Shown: piece by piece, positions 46,694 to 57,954 of the stretch
Position numbering within the stretch: position 1 is the first letter of the stretch
Layout of the letters: each line of letters opens with the position of its first letter
Assembly: GCA_031472005.1 (NCBI GenBank)
Contig: PZJY01000009.1
Span: forward strand, 186,001-250,000
Reading direction: 5' to 3'
DNA from: Tetracladium setigerum
Taxonomy: Eukaryota > Ascomycota > Leotiomycetes > Helotiales
DNA length: 64,000 nucleotides
Translations under genes and position numbers: made by a program
Notes under the pieces: model-generated
What the model saw: only the letters and a program-made list of their open reading frames with translations
Databases searched by the model: none
What the model was told of the DNA's origin: nothing

Positions 46694-49600
46694 TTAAATC
46701 CCTCCTACAAGCCCTCCAGCAATAGATCTCACCATCCGACTAGCAGCCTCCGCATTCCCACCAAGATTACTCTGCTGATTCTCATTCGGGTAAAACGCAG
46801 CCGCGACGGCAATGATGACATAGCTAGCGCAGAGGAGAGCGCCCTCGAGGTAATTTGAGCGGCCGTCGAGAACCTATTCAGAAAAAGTATTATATTAGTA
46901 CCTATATGGAATTTTGGAAGAAAATATTTTGGAGTTGAGTGATCGATCGATCGATTGATTGATTTCGAGGATCAAGCGAGAATGAAGAAAATGAATGGAT
47001 GTATTGATGAATAGACTAACCATAAAATTAACGACAAAAGCCGAGACAAACAAAGATACCGTCTCAAAGAGGGTAAAGTAGAGAGTCATCTCCTTGTCCA
47101 TGCACCATCCAAGGAGGACGATGAAAGGGGTGATGAACAATGCTACAAATACCAAGTTAGTATACCAACTGGGAAGTCTTCCTTAAATTTAGGGGCAAAG
47201 AAACCACATACCAATTTGAATTGAAGATCCAACAGCGACACCAATAGCCAGATCCATCTTGTTTTTGATGGCGACCTAGTACAAGATTAGCGTGGGGTCA
47301 AGTCTTACTTGGCACATCACTAGCGCCACTGCTAGCGCGGCTTACCGAAACGGCGGTCACGTGTTCCGCAGCGTTACCAACCAATGGCAAGATAATAAGT
47401 CCAATAAAGACTTCACTAACACCCGAGCCACTTGCAACGACATCATCGATACTCTCAACCAGAAAGTCAGCGCAGAGAGCAACGAGACCAGTGGAGATGA
47501 GAAGGAGCAGAACGGCACTAGTTCGAGACAACTGGTTCTGCTCTGCCTTCTCTGTTGAGGTTACTCCCTGCGAGCCAGACGGGATTGGCTCGACGAGTGT
47601 TGACTGGTGACGTGAGACGGGAACGGGGTCATCCTCCAAGCGAGTTGGGAGAGAATTTGTACGACGAATTCCATATCGAACGCGTGGAACGGGACCGGCG
47701 CGAGGGGTTGGCTGCGCGTTTGGAGCGGGTTGGGTGAAGACGTTTTGAGTCAAGGCAGCCGGGAGTTGGGGACGAAGGTTAGTAATTGAACGTAAGTTGA
47801 AAGGTCGCTTCGAGGCGGCATCGTAATCAGGCGTGGTTTCAACTGCGGGTTCAGCGGCGAAATCAACTCGACGGGTACCTTGATCATCTTCGACGGGCCC
47901 TAGGGTTTTTTCTGACATCTCTGTTTTGACTTCAGTGGCAACGCTTTTGCCTTCTCTACCCGCCTTCCTTTCACGCTTTTCACGACGCTTTCGATCCTTC
48001 TTGCGTTCCTTGACGGTGGATCTGGAACCCCGGCGACTGCTTATGTTTTCATCATCACCATCTTCGGCAAGATCCAAAGTTGGGAGACGTGAGTGATTGG
48101 CAATTGGGACGGCGAGATGTTCTTCCGGAGTGATTGTGTTGGTGGAGTCAGTTGCTGCATTTGAGCTCTGGCCTTCTTTGGGTGTTTTGATCGTATCTTT
48201 AGAGCTGACACTTGACTTGCGGCGGCGTCTACCAGTCATGACTCGCTTGAAACGCTTTCTGGTAGTGTTCGAGTTGCCCGAAGAGTCGGAATCAGAGCTG
48301 GACGAGGATGAAGAAGAGTCCGAAGAAGTATCCATCCAGGCAGCGACAGGACCAGGAGCCATCTCCTCGTCAATTATATGTTGCGGTGTTGACTGATACA
48401 TATATGCGTGAGATTTCAGCTGGAATAATAGATACATTCCGTACACGAGAAGCAAGATCTAGAATTGTCAGCTGAGGCTATATCGGAGTGTCAATCAACT
48501 TACAACACTGGTTCCACGTGAGACCTTTAGTACCGCTCTCTCGGCATTTTCTTTATTTGCGTCGTTGAATGATGCATGGAAGGCAGTCTGCGGGATGTCA
48601 GTGGGGAAAGGTAAGATAGAGTTGTGATTTGTACCGGCAACAGGAGACTCATGACGGCCAAACTCAACAAGCAGGCACTCATTTGCGTGACAGTACTATT
48701 ATAGATCTGCTGCTGTCAGCAAGCAGCGCATAACCCCAACCGATTTTTAACTCACTTGTTCACGGAAACGAAGTCCACCGAGGAGGAAGCACATGCCAAG
48801 GATCAGAAGCAAGTTTGCAAGAATACTTCCGAGCAGAGCAGCTTGCACAATTCGGATTTTATTCTTTTCGGTGTCAGCAGAAATCATTGCACGAAGCGAT
48901 GGAACATACCTCATTCAAAGCAATGCTAAAAGCGGGGAGGAGAAGTTAACATGGAGCAAAAATATGGGAAAAGGGTCACGCTGCAGGATGGGAACTGCTG
49001 ATTGATGATATGGGACGCGATTGATATGATAATGCCTTTAAGAGGGCTTCTCGCACTTTCTTGCCTTGATCTCTAATAAGGGAGACATACATGCTGTAAA
49101 CTGTTAGATGGAGGTTGAGCGTATGCAAGTACTGGACAAACATACAAGATAATCAGTTCAACTGCATTACCAAAGCTCACGTTCATCAAGGCACCAATTG
49201 TGTCTCCCATTCTGTGAGCGACACTTTCCGTGGCATGACTTAGCAATCCAGCCAATGGAATGATGGCCACGGCATTCATTCCGAATGTGATTCCGGCATT
49301 GAGATGTGCCACATGCGAAGCGATACCAATGGGTACGAATATCAACAAGAGGTTGATGTAACTAGAAAAGAGGATGGATTTTGCCACCTTGTAGAAGCGT
49401 ATGGCAACATTGTCCTGCTTGTCAGTGTTCAAGACAGTCCCCTCGCCTTCAACTTGCGGAGGTGAAGTTGGCGACGCTGAATCCGATTTGGTATTGACCC
49501 GACCATGGTTGCTTGTGCTTCTTGAGATGGGAAGAGCAGGACTGGCGAGATCGGAGGAGGCGAAGGGAGGGAGGTTTGTTGACTCATCGCGAGAGGGATG

Positions 49601-49735
49601 AACGTCGTGATTGCTTATGGGGAGGGTTGTGGAATTCGAATCTGCGGAGGTGCTAGAGTGGCCATGCAGGGTGGTTCTTGTCCAAGAGCTTATTCGATCT
49701 AGATTTGAACCTTGATTAGAGGGAGTTTTCTTCAT
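46694..49735 (-). CDS. CAX-type Ca2+/H+ exchanger with long Ser/Arg-rich loop
   Basis: Multi-exon gene. The start is MKKTPSNQGSNLDRISSW (ATG 49735); an ATG at 49914 in another frame is an alternative if a base is missing between. The first membrane half has VAKSILFSSYINLLLIFVPIG, GLLSHATESVA and the cation-binding repeat GNAVELIIL. After introns come NKIRIVQAALLGSILANLLLILG and a long hydrophilic loop of about 250 residues with a poly-Ser/Asp run, RRRRK and KERKKDRKRREKRE. The second half has the repeat GNAAEHVTAV, KNKMDLAIGVAVGSSIQIAL and LFVSAFVVNFMVLDGRSNYLEG. The two GNAxE repeats identify the CaCA/CAX family, which loads Ca2+ into the vacuole with H+ exchange. The loop is far longer than in yeast Vcx1. 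Confidence 0.85.
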
Positions 49736-51212
49736 CGATGTAGTCGGGGAAGAGGAAGAGGCTTGTTGTTGTGGTGTTGTTGATGCGAAGAATCGTGGGT
49801 TGGGAAATGCGGTGAAAGATGGAGGTCGAAATGAGATCTTTGGGGAGCGAGTGGAGGTCTAGATAAAGGCACGTTGGACTCTTTCTCGCTTGTTGAAGTG
49901 TGGCGTTGCGTCATTGCTGTTGGCTGCCATTGATGGTTGGGATTCGGTGTCAGATGCCGAGTTATCCAGGTTGCGATCCTGGTTGGGCTGATGAGATGAA
50001 GATAGAGCGGCGGTGGCGAGAGATTGCATGCGCCTTGCGAGTGGAGATTGAAGCTGATCGTTGAGTGGATTGAGAGTGGACTGCTGCTTGTACTCTATCT
50101 CTCTTCCATTCATCTCCCATTTCCCAATTCCCATCTCCCCATATTCCATATCCTCCTTCTTGTGTCGCCAACATATTCGAATATCTTGTTCGAGAATCAG
50201 GGAGAGATGCAGTGACGCGTTTATCCTTGTCGAGATGTGATGTTGTTGTTGTTGTTGGGCAATGGGATCTTCAGCCACTGAGCCAAGTGGCCAAGGCGAT
50301 GCTTGGAGTGTGCCACCGCCTCTTGTTGCATCTCGGCAGAGCTTATTCGGATTCTGAAGGCTTGATGTGCAACGGGATAGAGATACACTCGAGGAGTATG
50401 ATAGATCACATCTGCGTAACTTTCTCACCACGGCGGTGCAGGTGAATCGTTATCGTCATATTTGCGTTGGTCGGATTGGTTGTTGGTGGTGTTCATCTTG
50501 GGATCAGAGTGCAGAGGAACGAAAGAAGGAAAGAGAGAGAAACTTACGCATCTTTTGTGTTCGTTTGCTTTTCTTTTCCAGCCAGTGGCGCAGCTTTACC
50601 TTTTTACTCGTTGTTTGTCGTCGTCTTCGTCAAGCTCCGAAGAAGGAATCTAAATTATCGTTGTCAAAGTTTTCTTGGGTTTTCTCTTTCCCTCTCTCTT
50701 GTGATATGGAAGGACCCGACCGGCGGACTCGATCATCACGTGACTTATGGGTCTCAATTCCTCGAAATATATTACAACATGGAATATAAGTTCAATATCA
50801 TTGACTTACCTTCTTCGGCGACTTTGGCTACTTTCTTCAACGAAATAATTGCTTCCAAATCAGTCAATCAACTCCATCCGTGGAATGCCGGGAAATCAAC
50901 CATACCTAACGTTGTCCATAACGTTATGGTGGGCCCTTTACCATCCTTGGCAATTACTCTGAGCATAACGAATGAAATCCTATAAGAAGATGCAAAAGAC
51001 GATCTTTGTAGTTGGAATTCTTTCTCTCATTTCAACATCTTATATACTCTGGAGTTTCTTACTCAAAAGCCCAATCAGAAGATCAATCCTCTTTCCTCGC
51101 CGCCGACCTACCTCTATCGAGTTCTCGCAAACCCAACACCATCAACATCACCTCCCCGACAATCAGCAATACCAATACCAATACCACCACCTATCACCCA
51201 AACAAATAAAAA
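49736..51212. other. divergent region upstream of exchanger and small membrane protein
   Basis: About 1.5 kb. Overlapping ORFs on both strands have no consistent family. The exchanger 5' UTR and both promoters should lie here. Confidence 0.35.
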
Positions 51213-51702
51213 ATGTCACAAACCACCCCCTCCCCTCTACTACCAAAACCCCCTCATCAAACACCATAATCCGCAGCGCCCTAGCCTTCGAATCCGTCGC
51301 CACCGTCGGCGTGGGCCTCTACTATCTCTTCTTCCCCAAGCATTACCTCCTCAGCACCATGTCGGTCCTCCCTCCCCAAGCCACAACAACCGCTCTCCAA
51401 CTCGTCCAACAACTCGGAGCCATCAACGCCCTCATCGGCGCCAGCGTCGCCTTATTTATCCCCAACACCAATCGAATCTCTGTTGAAGCTCGGAGACCGC
51501 TGTATATCGTGTTGTTGGGTTTTGAGCTTGTGTATGTTCCGCTTCTTGTGTGGCAGGCGTTTGGGACGGAGGGGGGTTGCCGAGGAAGGCGTTGTTGGAT
51601 ATGGCGGGGCAGTTTGTGCCGTTTGTGGCGTGGAGGATTTTTGTGCTGGGGTGGAAATCGGAGTGGTTTGGGCAGTGGGAGGAGGGGAGGAAGTTGGAGT
51701 AG
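51213..51702 (+). CDS. small membrane protein of unknown function (two apparent deletions)
   Basis: The start MSQTTPSPLLPKPP (ATG 51213) joins SSNTIIRSALAFESVATVGVGLYYLFFP if one C is added at the run 51249-51253. The second break is at G-run 51571-51576, after which LPRKALLDMAGQFVPFVAWRIFVLGW continues to a stop at 51702. The product is about 164 residues with four hydrophobic segments (SVATVGVGLYYLFFP, LGAINALIGASVALFIP, PLYIVLLGFELVYVPLLVW, VPFVAWRIFVLGW). It resembles small fungal four-helix membrane proteins without known activity. Both breaks are in homopolymers, so assembly error is likely. Confidence 0.6.
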
Positions 51703-52044
51703 GGTGGTGATGTATGTGATGGGTTTGATGAGTGAAGTGTGCTTGGATTTGGTGGAGAAGGTGTGGGGAAGGGGAGCAGGTGAAGTGTATTCTTTTACGA
51801 GTACATGTATATCACTAGAGGAAATGGAGATATTAAAGGGATCTCGCAAATGTGAAGATGGAAACAAGTATGTCATAATTAATACCATCCACTGTGATCG
51901 TGCATGGAAAACAGCGTTTGAGCTGACTTACTCTTCCCAATTACCCAAGTCCTTGATCAAGAAGAACGACATGCATGTACATACACTAATTACCATTGCT
52001 CTTGAGCGATGCTAATAAGAGAAACTGACCCAGTCACTCAAAGC
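51703..52044. other. intergenic spacer
   Basis: A 342-bp convergent spacer with no gene seen. Confidence 0.35.
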
Positions 52045-53516
52045 TCAAACAGCCCTCGGCGGCGGACAAACCCTCGTAACAGTCAAAATATTAACCGACG
52101 CATGCACAACCAACGCGGCCCTACTTCCCCCACTACAAACCGGATACACAAGCGGCGTCGGATTCGACCACGTCGGCAAATTCGGAATAGCATTAGCATT
52201 ATAAGTCGACTGCCCCGGCGCACAAGTACTAAGCGGCAAGCAAACGAGATTCACATGGACCTCAGCAAGGCATAAGGGGGTTGAGCAGGTAGGTGACGGT
52301 GACGCGACCCTGGGCGTTGGCTGTTGCCACCCAGATGCCGACGTCGAGGGCTTTGGTTATGTCGTTTCCGCCCGCGCCGACGTATAAGGGGCCGGATATG
52401 CCACCTTGGAGTTCGGCGACTGTGGGGTTCGTGTACCATCCCAGCGGTTGCAGCCGTTGCCGGATTGAGTATTGAGGGTGGTGGATTTTTGGACACCAGC
52501 TACGGGGTTTGGTAGCCATATGCTGTGCCGAAGGCGCAAGTTCTGAGTGCAAGTGGCGGTTGAGTAGTTGTAGTCGTAGTCGTCGTCGTCGTGGTAGTAG
52601 TGGTCGTTGGTGCTGTTGTTGTAGTTGTCGTCGTCGTTGGTGCTGTTGTTGTAGTTGTAGTTGTCGTCGTCGTTGTAGTAGTTGTGGTTGTGGTAGTAGT
52701 TGTAGTAGTAGTAGTAGTCGTTGAAGTGGTCGTTGTGGTTGTGGTTGTGGTTGTGGTTGTGGTTGGAGTAGTAGTGGTGGTAGTGCTTGACGGAGGACAT
52801 GGTGTCACATTGCACTTTGTACAGCGATAGCTGATCTCGAAGTAGCTAAAGCTGAGATCCCGTGCCGTACATTGGCGATTCGAATCTCTCGTGGCGCACA
52901 CGCCTTCTTGGACGAAAGGAACCGCGGGTCCACCACCACTGGGTTCCACAAGTCCGGAGAGCTGCAGGTAGAAGAATAAGCCCTCGCGGTCTCCATTGGG
53001 ACACATACCAGCCATGAGGTCTGGAATGTTCGTGGTTTGTGGAACACCCAGAACGCTGGAAAATGGTAATTTGCAGACTCGGCGGCCGTCAGTACCTGAT
53101 GGTTCGCAGAGGAGATTGGCCGTGGGAGGTGGAGAGCTCCAAGTTGCTGGGTTAATAACGTTGCCCTTGAGCTTCCAGGTCACGACAGCGGACTGTGTGT
53201 TATAGCCTTGGAAGGGCTCAAAATTGAAGACAATGTCTGTCCCAACGAAATCGAGGCACACTCTAGACCTGGCCAGAGGAGCACTGTTCGGTCCAACGAT
53301 GATCTCTGGGCAACGCTCAGAGAAGTTGTTCTCTAGTGGGAGCTGGAAGTTGTCTCTATCTGGCATTGGCACTCCAGCGAGTTGGCAGTCATTCAAACAA
53401 ACATCGTAATTCCATCGTTTGAGAAGACGAGAGCCATGTTGTGGTTGGGCGCCAGGATGAGCTGATACCAGCCCAATGAAGCTGGCGAGGAAAGCTGTGG
53501 CAGTAGTGAGCTTCAT
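52045..53516 (-). CDS. secreted Thr-rich (mucin-like) protein with Kex2-type site (several apparent deletions)
   Basis: ATG 53516 starts a signal peptide, MKLTTATAFLASFIGLVSA, followed by a short pro-region ending LLKR, a Kex2-type dibasic site. The mature N-terminal domain (about 215 residues) has many Cys (CLNDCQ, CPEI, CKLPFS, CTKCNVTPC). A pure Thr stretch of about 70 residues with a few Pro, Ala and Ser follows (encoded at about 52570-52790). The C-terminal domain reads RTCAFGTAYGYQTP, GWYTNPTVAELQGGISGPLYVGAGGND and VCLPLSTCAPGQSTYNANAIPN. Single bases appear lost at G-run 52504-52507 and C-run 52440-52442, with one or two more shifts at 52255-52290. The Thr run would be heavily O-mannosylated. 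Cell-surface or extracellular location is likely; no family was recognised. Confidence 0.65.
52570..52790. repeat. ACN (Thr) trinucleotide minisatellite
   Basis: Imperfect GTT/GTC/GTG/GTA repeats on the plus strand encode the Thr tract of the secreted protein on the minus strand. They create a false poly-Val ORF on the plus strand. Confidence 0.85.
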
Positions 53517-55195
53517 GGCTAGCAAAGTTGAGTGATTGAATGAATGAATGACGCTGAGAAAGGGGAGAAGACTCGTTGCTTGACGAGAGGGGAAGACAAG
53601 AACATATTTCTTATACCTACCGACCTGACCAGCCCGCTCAGCTTTCCTGGGCAATGCATTATTCCATTAGATAGGTATGCAAAAGCATTGTTTTGGGAGA
53701 CGCCTCATGCGTGCGAAGGGAGAGAAAGAGCCAAAATGCGGCACCAAAGTCGGCGAAGAAAGCATCTCTCCACCTTGTGGCTTTAACCATTCGTTGACAT
53801 GGCATTGTTGAAGCTAAGTATTCTCGTCGTGGCGGTGGTGATGGTGGTGTAACTGTGATGATTGTTCTTTTTGTTTTTTTTGGGCAATGTGGCGGAAGTG
53901 AGTTGCCGTGTTTCCCTCCTCCCTCTCGCTCCATCACAGAGCTGTCTCGAGCCAATGGTAAATTAGTATTATTGCTGCTGGGTTTGAATACATACAGACC
54001 TGGATCTGTGTCGGGTCGTCCGAATTTTCAGCTCAGAAATAAGTTTGGCATGAGACGGGACGAGACGCGACTTGTCGGCTTGAGAACGCGCTAATTAGTG
54101 CTGTGCCTGCATACCACAAACCCCAAGATTTCTTAGACTGTCCCGGATGGGTACATATTCCCCGATAATTTGCATCATCTCCTGGCCTTGTCCCTGTAGA
54201 TCACCCGTATACCAACCTCGTATTTCTAATTTCGTCGTTTTGCAGAGTAAATCTGGCTAAAGTTTGAGTTTAAATCTTTAAAATATTGCAAGTATGATTC
54301 TTTTAAAACTTTTTGACTACTTCATTAGCAACTTTTGACCTGCCTAGGTAGTCCAGGAAATTGTTTTGAGCCCGACGATATTCCACAAATCAGTTCAAAC
54401 AGTCGGGTCCTCCCTACTTCTATATGACCATTTTTATTTATATACTGACACTAAATGATTCTACATGACAAGAATCTACGCGGAAACTATATTTGACGTC
54501 TAATAAGACCCAGCAAGCTGATCAGTATGGAGATTAGTCGTGAGGTTATGATTCTTTCTCGTCCGCGTTGCCAAGATTGTAAACTTACAACACATGTTGT
54601 ACAACTCAAATCCAGTATGTTATTGAAATGGCCAAGAAGAGGATTCGTTCTTTACCACAACCAATTTTTCGCATGTGATGTTAATGTTTGAGATTATTTC
54701 GCTGGTGAGATGCCTTCCTTAGACTTTTCGGTTCGGATTACTGAACTAGTTAATTAGTTAATTGCCTTTCCTCGAGCTGTGGAAAGAAGACAGAGAGAAC
54801 TCCCGCCCCTGCTATCCAGCACGGGTTTTAAAAATCCACATCTCCGTATTTTCCAGTCTGACTTGGCTAGGTACCTGAAATCTAATATCTGTGATTGGCT
54901 TTCTATCTTTGTCCAATGGGACTCAAAATACGCCTGCTGCGTGCACTCTCAAAACCTGCGCTGGCCAAGGCGGCTGAGTGGATAAATCACAACACCACAG
55001 GGAAGTATATCGATACATATGTAAGAGTCCTCCCCAGAGTTTTCATATAAAGCTCCCAACTGGCTAGATGCCAGATATGCCTATCTAGAACCTTGCGATC
55101 AGCAAAGCAACAAGAACTCCCTTCTAATGGGGAGAGGAAATCTAATCCAGGGAAACTGAAACGCCACGGAAACTAGTGAGTAGTCTCGAGTCCTC
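53517..55195. other. 1.7-kb gene-free stretch
   Basis: The promoter of the secreted protein is on the left and that of the HET gene on the right. The short ORFs present have no motif; 54230-54330 is AT-rich. A possible tRNA-like word near 54960 was rejected. Confidence 0.35.
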
Positions 55196-57473
55196 ATGTT
55201 TTCTATTCTGGCAACTCCTTACTTTCTCAAAGTTACCACTTCATCCCAAACTGTGATTATGGAGAGAAACGAGGCCTTCTGCCTTCACGAAGGCTCGTCA
55301 GAGGCAGGGCAGACATGTGCCATCTGCTTCCATCTCGAATTTCGAGGTGATCGAGAAAATGTCACGGACTTGGTCTTGTATGCTGGGCAAGTTATTCTCG
55401 AGTGGGAAAAGAGAACTCCCATGCTTACAAAACCTGGCACATCTCTGTGCGAGCGATGCCAGAGCATGACGCTAGTGAAAGTGCTTTCGACCGAAGGCTA
55501 CATCCACTCGCTCTCTTATTGGGCACTCTTCGCATCAGCGAATGTTTCCAAGTGTCCAGTGTGTGTAATGATGGTCAGCACATTGAGCGGGCCCAAGAAG
55601 GAAGGCTTCAGGTATAAACTAGTGCATGAAAACCCATATGTGAAGGACCGTTGGGTCCTTGTCCGTGCCGTTCCCAAGGAACGAAGACAACAGGTGGATA
55701 ACCTGCAAGTAGAAATTTTGAATAGGAACCTGTTATTATCTAGGGGTCTGGGATTACTATCTATGGTCATGGCTTCTGGTAAGTCTTCCAAAGTTACTAA
55801 TCTCATGGAGGCCTACAACTAAGGACGATCTAGGTGATAAAGCCGCTGAGTATGGAGTTCGACTAAACCAACCCTTTGATGAAAATCAAAAGTTTGATGC
55901 GATGGCACAATGGCTAGATTCTCAGCGCATACAAAACTCTCACCTCCAACCCACTATGCCGACAAGGGTTCTAGACCTTCATCCCATCCGTGGGGAGATA
56001 CAACTTGTAGAAACCGTCGACTTGAGTTCTCAGTGCGAACCATACATGGCATTGAGTTACCGATGGGGATCGCCGGAGAATAATCACTTTATGACAACCT
56101 TGGAAACCCTTAGTGACCGCAAAAAAGGCATGAGGCTAATGGACATGGCTAAAACCATTCAAGATGCTGTCATTGTCACACGAAAACTTGGCATCCGCTA
56201 CCTGTGGATCGATGCTCTGTGTATCATCCAAGACAATCCAGCAGATTGGAAGCAGGAAGCTAGAAACATGGGAGCGATCTACATGAATGCTACTTGTACT
56301 ATTGCTGCGCATTCAGCAAGTCATGCCAACCATGGATTCTTGGAGGAGTCCATGAAGCAACCACGAGCAATCCGGCTGGGCGACAACGGTCTGAAGGAGG
56401 ACGAGAATTCTTTTTGGGTGTCTGAGACTGGGCGACAACGACGTCAAATTGTTAACAGCGAGTTGTCGAGTCGGGGATGGGTTGTGCAAGAAAGAATACT
56501 CTCAAAGAGCACGATCCATTTTGCAAATGATGGCATTATCTACCTCGAATCCACGTCGGAAATGATATCTCTGGATGGGTTAAAAGACGCAACATTGCTA
56601 GAAGCCGGAGGGATACGATCTATGATCATGAAAAACATTTCACGAGGCAATAATATCCCAAATGAAGAAATGAAAAATATTTCAGCCAAGGTCTATCGTG
56701 ACTGGTATAAGTTGGTTTGGCTTTACACTCAATGCTTCTTGACGAAGTCAGATGACAAAGTCCCAGCACTTACTGGTATCATAAATCAAATTCATGACTT
56801 CACTGGGGACAGATGCTTCATGGGCGTATGGCAGCGACAACTAGCTCAAGGCCTACTCTGGGGAAGAAGTCAGCTGGCCTTCAAGCGCTGCATTCCTTTT
56901 CGCGGGCCATCATGGTCGTGGACTGCTTATGATGGTCTGGTCGGGTTCCCAGATTGGACTGAGGATGATCAAGAAATGAAGAATGAGTTTGCAGCAGTTG
57001 AGTTTGATCATTCCGATGATCCTCTTGGGATCCTCAGCGGCCTGCCCAAACTTCGCATTTCTGGGGCCAAAATGCTGCGAGATTTCTCCTTCACGACGCT
57101 GAATCCTCGAGCTGGCACCGGTCTACGCTTTATAAATGGAGAAGTCGGCCACCCGCCGATAATAAACCTTATGATTTGGCGGGGACCTACTTGCTTGACG
57201 AAATTTTGGCAAATTGCGGACGATTCTGGGGGCAGAGTTGGCTGGGCCACATTTGATGGGGAGAAAGCTGGGAATTTTGATGGCGAAGATGAACGTATTA
57301 CTTGCGTTGCTATTGCTTCCCATAGAACTGATAGAGAGGATCGGCAACGCGGCTATATGGTCCTTTTTATTAAACAAGTAGAAAGTGGATGCTTTGAAAG
57401 AGTGGGCATGGGCCAGATCGATAAGAGAGAATTATTTGATAAGCTCCCAGTTAGAGATATTATAATAATCTAA
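55196..57473 (+). CDS. HET-domain protein, intact
   Basis: Two exons (55196-55778, 55834-57473; 55-nt intron) encode 740 residues without a break. A later ATG at 55259 (MERNEAFC) is an alternative start. The N-terminal 200 residues carry three CxxC pairs (TCAIC, LCERC, KCPVC), possibly metal-binding. The HET domain follows with YMALSYRWGSPE, LGIRYLWIDALCIIQD, WKQEARNMGAIYMNATCTIAA and LSSRGWVVQERILS. The C-terminal region includes KVYRDWYKLVWLYTQC, KVPALTGI, GLLWGRSQ and PFRGPSWSWTAYDG, the standard tail of this large HET family. The role is expected in heterokaryon incompatibility or immunity-like cell death. It is the only clearly uninterrupted one of three HET genes here. Confidence 0.88.
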
Positions 57474-57954
57474 CAGTATCATTATGTAAGAAGCGGAGGA
57501 GGTTGGAACATCGAAAGTATTTTAGTATATCTAAACATGATAAAACATCTAGATGGGAGGAGAGGCGGTTGCCGATTGACCAACTTGCAAGTTTGAGTAT
57601 ATCTGTAGTGGGCAGGAGGTTGGTATTTGAGGGTTCGCGTCTGGTGCAATAATAAGATAGGGCGAGTAGTTACGTTCCACCAAAACATCAAGCTCACATG
57701 TATCACTTCAGCAGCACGTGACCATATCTCAGCTGAGGTTATGGGTTATTGAGCTAGTACTAAGACAGCCTTAGCGCTGTGTGACTCATCATTGTGCATG
57801 CTAATTCGGCTAAAGTAAGATCTTACGTACAGATACAGAAATATAAAGAAAGTAATATTGCCCGTGGTGTATAGAGAGATACCAAGGTAAGGTACCTTAC
57901 TATCCAAAGTAATGAGTTCCAAAATTCTAACAGATATCAAGAAGATTTGTGAGG
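57474..57954. other. intergenic spacer
   Basis: The HET gene 3' flank and the promoter of the next gene. No gene was seen. Confidence 0.4.

Noticed and set aside
50467..50985. 172-codon plus-strand ORF upstream of the small membrane protein
   Set aside because: Ser/Leu-rich noise from a pyrimidine-rich leader. It overlaps other open frames and lacks any family pattern.
52591..52830. Plus-strand poly-Val ORF
   Set aside because: It is the reverse complement of the Thr tract in the secreted protein on the other strand.
54940..54990. tRNA-like word GGCCAAGGCGGCTGAGTGG
   Set aside because: No acceptor stem, anticodon arm or T-loop (GGTTCRA) could be placed around it.
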